64,000 nt of DNA from contig NC_009881.1 of assembly GCF_000018205.1 (NCBI RefSeq), forward strand, positions 310,001-374,000, in the 5' to 3' direction. The notes under the pieces are model-generated. The model had not been told where the DNA came from and searched no databases. It saw only the letters and a list, made by a program, of their open reading frames with translations. The DNA comes from Rickettsia akari str. Hartford. Its GTDB lineage: Bacteria > Pseudomonadota > Alphaproteobacteria > Rickettsiales > Rickettsiaceae. Position numbers and translations under genes: made by a program. Below, one piece after another: positions 57,873 through 64,000 of this stretch; the first letter of the stretch is position 1; the number at the start of each line of letters is the position of its first letter.

Positions 57873-58300
57873 TTGGCATTTAATTTTTCTGAAACAAACC
57901 CTTTCTCTACATGGTTAGGTAATTTGAGCAATGCTTGTTTTAAGTCGTTATAAGTGCCTGGGGTTTCAAATTTCCAATCAACTAAAATATTATAGGTTTG
58001 GTGTTATGAATAAAGAATAAGTCAAAATACCTGTGAACACGCGGAAAATGATAAGTATGGGCAACAATTGCAATTTCAGCGTTATTTAACTCGATGTTAC
58101 CGTTTTCATGCTCTTTATATAGAGTTTTAGATTCTCCGGATGTATTAACCTACTCCTCATGTAAAGTGAATATATAAAAATTTTCTTTTAGATAATGGGT
58201 AATAATATTTTTAGCAGAAGATTCTTTGAGTCAGCGATTATCATAAGCCCCGCCGTTAAATAAAATTATCGGTCCGTATTTTTGTAATTTTTCATATTAT
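57873..58300 (-). pseudogene. DUF218/YdcF-like remnant
   Basis: Minus-strand text GPIILFNGGAYDNR, then ESSAKNIITHYLKENFYIFT, TSGESKTLYKEHENGNIELN and NAEIAIVAHTYHFPRVHRYF suggests the DUF218/YdcF fold (a repeated E..S..T region and an H..R near the end), ending VEKGFVSEKLNAN. Several stops and frame changes. Family call is weak. Confidence 0.4.
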
Positions 58301-58890
58301 CTATCAATTTATTTTCTAAATCTCATTCTATTATTTTACCTTGAATATCTAAAAATTCTAAATTATATCGGTCTTTTATAATTAATCTTGCTAAATCAGA
58401 CTGTAATTCAGGTAAAGTATTAGAAAAGTGATTTATACCTTTTTCTCTGACCTTTCATGTAAATTACTTTTAATTTGCAAAGATAATACATTCCTTGACC
58501 AACCATTTTCAATGGTTTGTTGTGCATACCCAAATATTTTTTAGTTTTGAAAAAATAACAATATTATGCCCCCAAGGAAATTCTCCAACAGACTTGGAGA
58601 ATTTGTTCATCGTTATATTCTTCAGCCAATTGCCTCATATAAGAAATATTTTGATATTATAATCCTTTCATTTTAGAAAATGCTTTACGCAAATCATCAG
58701 AAATATTTTGAATAACTTTTGCCCCCCATTTCTCTTTATTCTGATGTTCTAAAATTAGTTTTCCTATATTCCAATAAAGAACTATTAATTCTTTATTAAC
58801 TGCTAAATGGGCTCTAATACTAGCTTTACTGATTTCTTGTTTAAAATTTTTAATTAAGTCAGTATATGATTCATTAATTGCTCATTGATT
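58300..58890 (-). pseudogene. DUF1016 (YhcG-type nuclease) remnant
   Basis: Minus-strand text YTDLIKNFKQEISKASIRAH, LAVNKELIVLYWNIGKLILE and WGAKVIQNISDDLRKAFSKM matches the N-terminal DUF1016 domain. It is followed by a stop and YQNISYMRQLAEEYN. Farther on, ISNTLPELQ-like text (NHFSNTLPELQSDLARLIIK, then DRYNLEFLDIQGKIIE) is the junction to the PD-(D/E)XK domain, which is lost. Often associated with restriction or toxin-like loci. Non-functional. Confidence 0.65.
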
Positions 58891-58894
58891 GTCA

Positions 58895-60002
58895 CTAACT
58901 CTTACCGCCCGCATTCATAGCAAGGTTTGCTGAGACGAATTCTTCAAGGTCACCGTCAAGCACTCCTTTAGTGTCGGAAGTTTCGTAATCGGTGCGTAAA
59001 TCTTTCACCATTTGGTAAGGATGTAGGATGTATGATCTAATTTGATATCCCCAGCTACTATCAGTTTTAGCAGCATTTTGCTCGTTAACGCTGTCTGTGC
59101 GTTTTTGCATTTCAAGCTCATAGAGTTTTGCTTGAAGCATCTTCATAGCTTGAGCTTTATTTTTATGTTGCGATCTATCGCTTTGACATTGTGTTACCGT
59201 ACCGGTCGGTATATGGGTGATACGTACGGCAGAATCAGTAGTATTAACGTGCTGTCCGCCTGCTCCCGATGCTCTAAAAGTATCGATCCTTAAATCTTTA
59301 TCCTCAATAGTAATTGCTATATTATCGTCAATTGCAGGGTATACCCAGCTACTTGCAAAGCTAGTCATTCTTTTACCTGCAGCATTAAACGGGGAAATAC
59401 GTACCAGCCTATGAACTCCTGCTTCGGTTTTAAACCAGCCGTAAGCCCTCTTGCCTATTATCCTAATCGTGCATGATTTAATGCCTACTTCTTCGCCGTT
59501 AAGCATATTGATTATTTCGGTTTTAAAGCCGAGTCTTTCTGCAAAACGCAAATACATACGCATCATAATAGATGCCCAGTCGTGGCTTTCAGTTCCTCCT
59601 GCGCCAGCATTAATCTCTAAAAAACAGTTATTACCGTCCGCTTCACCTGAAAATAAACATTCGGTTTCAAATTTGGCAGCAAGGATGCTTAAATTTTTTA
59701 AGTCCTGTTCAATTTGTGAAAGTGTTTCTAAATCGTTTTCGGATGCAGCCATTTCTTCAAGTTCTAAAGCATCTTTTAAATTGGATTTGAGTTTATTAAA
59801 AGCATTTAGTTTTTCTTCTAGATTACTTTTTTCTCGCAGTAATGTTTGTGCGTTAGCCTGATCGTTCCATAAACTTGGATCGGCTGTTAATTCTTCTAGT
59901 TCTCTTAGTCTTTCAGTTGATGCTTCGACGTCAAAGTGACCTCCAAAGTAGTTCTAAAGATTGCTCAATTTTTTTTACGTAATTTTCTATTTCGGCTCTC
60001 AT
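58895..60002 (-). CDS. prfB: Peptide chain release factor 2 (programmed +1 frameshift)
   Basis: Terminates translation at UGA and UAA. The frame opens with ATG at 60002-60000 and 23 codons ([20 protein letters not shown]...), meets TGA at 59933-59931, and continues in the +1 frame ([20 protein letters not shown]) to 58895, giving about 368 residues. The remainder has [20 protein letters not shown], the RF2-type region [19 protein letters not shown] and [19 protein letters not shown] with the GGQ peptidyl-hydrolase motif. The full-length reading requires the conserved RF2 frameshift. Confidence 0.96.
59930..59944 (-). promoter_or_regulatory. RF2 autoregulatory +1 frameshift site
   Basis: On the minus strand, the order is GGAGG (59944-59940), three bases, CTT, TGA, C. 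This matches the E. coli prfB site (Shine-Dalgarno-like run, short spacer, CUU UGA C). Low RF2 slows decoding of UGA and favours the shift, so RF2 controls its own synthesis. Confidence 0.95.
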
Positions 60003-60053
60003 TATTTTTTACTGTTATAAATTTGGAGTTTGTTATATATTATCGTGGTTTAG

Positions 60054-60133
60054 TGTCATACCGTGGCTTGATCACGATATCTTGTATCACAGTTTGTGTC
60101 CTGAGATTCCACGATCAAGTTGTGGGACGGTAC
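60054..60133. repeat. Palindromic element between prfB and lepA
   Basis: TGTCATACCGTGGCTTGATCACG at the left and CCACGATCAAGTTGTGGGACGGTA at the right, the non-coding counterpart of the mnhB insertion. It lies in the divergent region and creates a false upstream extension of the lepA frame. Confidence 0.8.
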
Positions 60134-60171
60134 CGCTCCAACAAGCAAACGCAAATTATATCACAATAATT

Positions 60172-61974
60172 ATGAAGAATCAAAAATATATACGGAATTT
60201 CTCAATAATTGCCCATATCGATCATGGTAAATCTACGTTAGCTGATAGGTTAATTGAGCATTGCGGTGGGCTTCAGGCTAGAGAAATGAGAACGCAAGTG
60301 CTAGATTCTATGGATATCGAAAAAGAGCGAGGTATAACTATTAAAGCACAAACCGTGCGGCTTGTATATAAAGCTAAAGACGGTAATACCTATTATTTGA
60401 ATCTAATGGACACTCCTGGGCATGTCGATTTTGCTTATGAGGTCAGCAGGTCGCTTGCTGCTTGCGAAGGCTCATTGTTGGTAGTTGATAGTACGCAAGG
60501 AGTAGAAGCCCAAACGCTTGCCAATGTTTATCAAGCAATTGAGCATGATCATGAAATTGTACCGGTGCTTAACAAGATTGATTTGCCAGCGTCAGAACCT
60601 GAGCAGGTTAAGCAGCAAATAGAGGATATAATCGGAATTGATGCAAGTGAAGCTGTGCTAATCTCTGCCAAAAGCGGTATAGGAATTGATTTAGTTCTAG
60701 AAGCAATAGTCAATAAATTACATCCACCAAAAGAAAGTAGCACAGATATCTTAAAAGCGTTACTTGTCGATAGTTGGTATGATCCTTATCTTGGGGTAGT
60801 TATTTTAGTACGTATTATTGATGGGACTTTACGTAAAAACATGCGGATTAAAATGATGGCTACCAATTCTGTTTATACCGTTGAGAATGTCGGCTTTTTT
60901 ACTCCGAAAAAACATATTTCGGATGTTTTATATGCAGGTGAAATCGGTTTTGTTACTGCTTCTATAAAGCAAGTAGCTGATTGTAAAGTCGGGGATACTA
61001 TCACTGATGAGAAGAAACCTTGTGAGCAAGCACTTCCCGGCTTTAAGCCGAACCTACCTGTAGTGTTTTGTGGGCTTTATCCGACAGATAGTTCAGAGTT
61101 TGAACATCTAAAGGATTCGCTAGCTAAATTACGTCTTAATGATGCTAGTTTTGAGTATGAAATGGAAAGCTCTTCAGCTCTTGGAGTAGGTTTTAGGTGC
61201 GGTTTTTTAGGGCTATTACATTTAGAGATAATCCAAGAACGTTTAAGTAGGGAATTCGATTTAGATTTAATCACTACTGCTCCAAGCGTGGTATATAAAA
61301 TTCATATGAGGTATGGTGAGAGCTTGGAGATTCATAACCCCGCAGATTTACCTGATTTGCAAAAAATCGAATCGATGGAAGAGCCATGGATTAAGGCAAC
61401 TATAATGGTGCCTGATGAGTTTTTAGGTGCAGTATTATCGCTTTGTACAGAAAAAAGAGGTGTGCAACTTGATCATAGCTATATAGCGAATAGAGCTAAA
61501 ATAGTTTATAAATTACCGCTAAATGAGATAGTTTACGATTTTTACGATCGTTTAAAAAGCTGCTCTAAAGGTTATGCAAGTTTTGAATGGCAAATAGATG
61601 TTTATGAACCTTCTGAGCTTGTTAAGCTTGGTATCCTGGTTAACGGCGAGGTAATTGATGCATTATCGACAATCGTACACCGCTCACGTGCCGAGCAAAG
61701 GGGTAAGGTGTTATGCGTAAGGTTAAAGGATTTAATACCAAGACAGCAGATCGATATAGCCATTCAGGCAAGTATCGGTAGCCGTATTATTGCTCGTGAG
61801 ACTATTAAAGCACTACGTAAAGATGTTTTATCAAAATGTTACGGCGGTGATATAAGCCGTAAACGTAAACTACTTGAGAAGCAAAAAGCAGGTAAAAAGA
61901 GAATGAGACAGTACGGTAATATAGAAATCCCGCAATCTGCATTTATCGCCGCTTTAAAAATAGGTGATGAATAG
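60172..61974 (+). CDS. lepA: Elongation factor 4 (LepA)
   Basis: Translational GTPase that can back-translocate ribosomes. ATG at 60172 is chosen; the open frame extends up to TTG 60082, but those residues come from a palindromic element. The 600 residues contain [67 protein letters not shown], and the LepA-specific C-terminal domain ([20 protein letters not shown], then [20 protein letters not shown]). Usual length. Confidence 0.97.
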   Translation: MKNQKYIRNFSIIAHIDHGKSTLADRLIEHCGGLQAREMRTQVLDSMDIEKERGITIKAQTVRLVYKAKDGNTYYLNLMDTPGHVDFAYEVSRSLAACEGSLLVVDSTQGVEAQTLANVYQAIEHDHEIVPVLNKIDLPASEPEQVKQQIEDIIGIDASEAVLISAKSGIGIDLVLEAIVNKLHPPKESSTDILKALLVDSWYDPYLGVVILVRIIDGTLRKNMRIKMMATNSVYTVENVGFFTPKKHISDVLYAGEIGFVTASIKQVADCKVGDTITDEKKPCEQALPGFKPNLPVVFCGLYPTDSSEFEHLKDSLAKLRLNDASFEYEMESSSALGVGFRCGFLGLLHLEIIQERLSREFDLDLITTAPSVVYKIHMRYGESLEIHNPADLPDLQKIESMEEPWIKATIMVPDEFLGAVLSLCTEKRGVQLDHSYIANRAKIVYKLPLNEIVYDFYDRLKSCSKGYASFEWQIDVYEPSELVKLGILVNGEVIDALSTIVHRSRAEQRGKVLCVRLKDLIPRQQIDIAIQASIGSRIIARETIKALRKDVLSKCYGGDISRKRKLLEKQKAGKKRMRQYGNIEIPQSAFIAALKIGDE

Positions 61975-61999
61975 ATGGAAACTATATTTTTAGAAGTAA

Positions 62000-62100
62000 T
62001 TTGTACGTCGCTCTGTTACTCGAATGCTCATATACATTTGAGTACGTTGCAGTTCGAAGTGAAGTGTCGGTGTAGGTATTCTTCTCTAAATCTTCGTTTT
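62000..62100. repeat. Palindromic element of the TACGTCG family (copy 5)
   Basis: Contains TTTGTACGTCGCTCTGTTACTC, GAATGCTCATATACATTTGA, GTACGTTGCAGTTCGAAGTG and ends near CTCTAAATCTTCG. It shares the centre with the copy at 41285 and sits shortly after the lepA stop. Confidence 0.65.
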
Positions 62101-62214
62101 TGCAGATGTAATAAACTTTTTTTATTTTGTATAAAGAAAACGCTAGACGTTATAGAAAAGATTTGTTATAAGGAGTTGTCTGAAATTTTTTAGATATTTT
62201 CACTTATTCCTTAT

Positions 62215-62289
62215 TCCTCGGTAGCTCAGTGGTAGAGCAAACGGCTGTTAACCGTTTGGTCGCTGGTTCGAGTCCGGCCCGGGGAGCCA
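62215..62289 (+). tRNA. tRNA-Asn (anticodon GTT)
   Basis: A complete 75-base cloverleaf with encoded CCA. Acceptor TCCTCGG pairs with CCGGGGA, D arm AGCTCAGTGGTAGAGCA, anticodon stem AACGG/CCGTT with loop CTGTTAA (GTT), T arm GCTGGTTCGAGTCCGGC and discriminator G. Phage, HigA and IS200 remnants lie directly downstream. Confidence 0.96.
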
Positions 62290-62354
62290 TTCCTCGATTT
62301 AAGACAAATTTACGAATGAATCAAACGGCAAATGCAGCACAAAGTTAAGCTTTC

Positions 62355-62656
62355 TGCCTGTTAATTTAACTATCGAAAACACAGTTGGTACAGCCAAATT
62401 TATTTGGGAGAGCTATAGTAGAGAGTCAGGGTTCGGCTATTTAAGCGGCTACAAAGTCGGTACGACTCACCAAATGCCAGTGGATACATTATTATTCGGT
62501 AATTTTGCTGATTTAATTATCGGACAATGTGGCGTATTAGACGTACTAGTTGACCATTATGCTCTTGGCACAAGTGGTGGCATAAGAATAAAACTTATGC
62601 AAGATACCGACATTGCCATCATACACACTGAATCCTTTGCGGTTGCTCAGAGATAA
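62355..62656 (+). pseudogene. Phage major capsid protein (HK97-type) C-terminal remnant
   Basis: Text LPVNLTIENTVGTAKFIWES, then VGTTHQMPVDTLLFGNFADL, IIGQCGVLDVLVDHYALGTS and MQDTDIAIIHTESFAVAQR matches the C-terminal third of HK97-type capsid proteins (typical FGD/FGN strand, vD.y loop, D.av....F terminal strand). The N-terminal part, including the delta domain, is absent. Confidence 0.7.
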
Positions 62657-62659
62657 CTA

Positions 62660-62940
62660 ACTTGCTATGCCTAGTTACTGCCATTGTACGAATACGATTT
62701 TTAATATGAGGTCATTCGTTACGTTGTGCTAATTTTAAATCATATCTTGCTTGTAAATTGATCAATAACTGAGCTGAAGTTTAAAAATATTGTCTGAGTC
62801 TAAGTGCAATATCAGCCGTAATGGTTCGTTTGCCATGCACTATAGCGTGAATACGGCTAGGCGGTACATCAATATCACGAGCTAAATTTAAACTTGTTTG
62901 TGCTTTCTCATAGTCGATTATAAATTCTTTATACACAATT
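62660..62940 (-). pseudogene. HigA-family antitoxin remnant
   Basis: Minus-strand text YKEFIIDYEKAQTSLNLARD, then DIDVPPSRIHAIVHGKRTIT and ADIALRLRQYF matches the helix-turn-helix of HigA/VapI antitoxins. An in-frame stop follows and TSAQLLINLQARYDLKLAQ continues the usual C-terminal helix. The stop breaks the protein and no HigB toxin gene is seen next to it. Confidence 0.8.
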
Positions 62941-62984
62941 AAAGTGTAAAGGAATGTATACTATTAAAATAAAAGTCAATTTGT

Positions 62985-63216
62985 GCAGTATTGAAAATGC
63001 AGTAGCTCAAGAATATTATTGCAAGAATTTACTTATTTGAGAAAGCAGTATTGGGGCAATCATTTTTGGGCTAGAGGTTATATGGCAGTTAATTTAGGTA
63101 ATATTACTGATGAAATGATACAGCAGTATATTGATGAGCAAGAAGGTGAAACTATTAATGATGACCTATTTCTAATCGATTACACTTCTATTTATAACAT
63201 CTCAGCTTATAGCTGA
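62985..63216 (+). mobile_element. IS200/IS605-type TnpA C-terminal remnant
   Basis: Text VQY(stop)KCSSSRILLQEFTYL, then RKQYWGNHFWARGYMAVNLG and NITDEMIQQYIDEQEGETIN matches the C-terminal half of the IS200/IS605 Y1 transposase, including the YWGxHFWARGY and YIDEQ blocks; the YIDEQ helix carries the catalytic Tyr region. The HUH half is missing and one stop is present. A small hairpin (CTCAGCTTATAGCTGAG) follows at 63200-63217. Confidence 0.75.
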
Positions 63217-63250
63217 GAGTTGTTTAGTTTATGTTATCAATATAATTGAA

Positions 63251-64000
63251 CTAGTTTAAAGTGGTATGTCCGTGTACCTGAGCATTCATCACAAGTCCAA
63301 AGCCTATTAGTATGGATGCGATCATTGTGCCGCCGTAAGAAATAAACGGTAAGGGTACACCTACTACAGGAAGCAAGCCCATAACCATAGCTATATTAAT
63401 AAATACGTGACTAAATAAAATCGAATTAATACCTATTACCATTAATTTACTAAAAATCTCTCGGCAATTTGCGGCAATTAATAAAGAAATAGTTATAAGT
63501 GCAAAATATAATACTAATAAAAATATTCCTCCTATAAATCCGAACTCTTCGGCAAAGGTAGCAAAGATAAAGTCTGTTTGATGTTCGGGAAGAAAATTTA
63601 AATGACTTTGACTGCCATGATTTAAACCGCGTCCAAATAGGCCACCTGAACCTATAGCGATTTTAGACTGAATAATATTATAACTAGCACCGCGCGGATC
63701 ATGTTCTGGATCTAAGAAAACCATCACTCGTTTTTTTTGATAATCATACATCATATTCCAAGCAATAGGCAGGCTAATAAGAGCAGCGAGAGCTATTATT
63801 ATAAAATATTTTATTCTAAAACCTGCAGCAAAAAATATAACGGCCGCAACAATTAAAACAATCATTCCCGTACCTAAATCAGGTTCTCTAATTATTAAAA
63901 AAGCCGGTATTAAAACTCCTATAATTGGTATGATAACTTTATGGAATTTTCTTAGATCATCAATTGTTAGTGAATGGAAATACCTTGCAAGCATTAGTAC
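63251..64000 (-). CDS. rodA: Rod-shape protein RodA (partial, runs off right edge)
   Basis: SEDS-family peptidoglycan polymerase acting with PBP2 in cell elongation. The visible 249 C-terminal residues include LARYFHSLTIDDLRKFHKVI, IREPDLGTGMIVLIVAAVIF with the catalytic Asp region, DPRGASYNIIQSKIAIGSGG, FGRGLNHGSQSHLNFLPEHQ, TDFIFATFAEEFGFIGG and LPFISYGGTMIASILIGFGL. The gene has no proper N-terminus here: an internal Met lies at 63994, and the frame is open to the window end. Confidence 0.95.
   Translation of the reverse strand, partial: VLMLARYFHSLTIDDLRKFHKVIIPIIGVLIPAFLIIREPDLGTGMIVLIVAAVIFFAAGFRIKYFIIIALAALISLPIAWNMMYDYQKKRVMVFLDPEHDPRGASYNIIQSKIAIGSGGLFGRGLNHGSQSHLNFLPEHQTDFIFATFAEEFGFIGGIFLLVLYFALITISLLIAANCREIFSKLMVIGINSILFSHVFINIAMVMGLLPVVGVPLPFISYGGTMIASILIGFGLVMNAQVHGHTTLN

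Noticed and set aside
57873..58890. A toxin-antitoxin or restriction system next to prfB
   Set aside because: Only fragments with many stops are present; no intact partner gene is visible.
58895..59752. Release factor 2 starting at the internal ATG 59752
   Set aside because: Would lose the N-terminal domain; the upstream coding region with the CTT TGA C shift site is intact.
60082..60171. Upstream extension of LepA to TTG 60082
   Set aside because: The extra 30 residues come from a palindromic element and the family N-terminus begins at ATG 60172.

Overview
The window is about 32% GC by eye, tightly packed with housekeeping genes, riddled with short palindromic repeats and dotted with gene remnants. 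This matches a Rickettsia chromosome (obligate intracellular alphaproteobacterium). Supporting signs: a Rickettsia-type dcw cluster (murC-murB-ddlB-ftsQ-ftsA without ftsZ), petABC, pleD, DUF2610 and DUF2670 proteins, split housekeeping operons, and Rickettsia palindromic elements both between and inside genes. The many remnants (phage, IS200, Rpn, HigA, VanX) suggest a spotted-fever or related lineage rather than the most reduced typhus group, but I cannot fix the species.

Layout. 1-1150: decayed coiled-coil gene on the minus strand. 1388-14279: tolC, a PopZ-like protein, an exported repeat/ankyrin protein, parE, ctp, a sensor kinase, cpoB, a YfgM-like protein, bamB, rplM-rpsI. 14501-16550: tRNA-Met followed by three decayed genes. 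16651-25395: rppH and pleD (minus), efp, a degenerate suhB, DUF2610, psd-pssA-emrA, an Rpn transposase remnant, BolA/UbiK-like genes and an EAL phosphodiesterase. 25513-31185: cell-wall/division cluster. 31186-36533: decayed methyltransferase, frameshifted nfeD, cycM, an orphan protein, lpxC and a multi-pass transporter. 36962-47591: rne, ctaA, rluC, a serine beta-lactamase family protein, xthA, pdhA-pdhB, typA. 47739-57872: HAD remnant, skp, icd, mnhG, mnhB, ccmB, DUF2670, petABC, holin-like remnant, exported small heat-shock protein. 57873-64000: nuclease remnants, prfB with its programmed frameshift, lepA, tRNA-Asn, then capsid, HigA and IS200 remnants, and rodA running off the right edge.

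How the genes work together. Envelope biogenesis dominates: murC/B, ddlB, ftsQ/A and rodA (peptidoglycan and division), lpxC (lipid A), psd/pssA (phosphatidylethanolamine), skp/bamB/tolC/cpoB (outer membrane). Respiration is the second theme: pdhAB, icd, petABC, cycM, ctaA, ccmB. PleD (cyclase), the EAL protein and the sensor kinase could form a small cyclic-di-GMP circuit.

The best candidates for unusual biology are the ftsQ reading frame broken in a run of 12 A (possible transcriptional slippage), palindromic elements translated as parts of PetB, MnhB, MnhG and XthA, an element with perfect 25-bp inverted arms sitting on a stop codon, and a recent exact 10-bp duplication breaking nfeD. I saw no clearly new multi-gene defence or secretion system.
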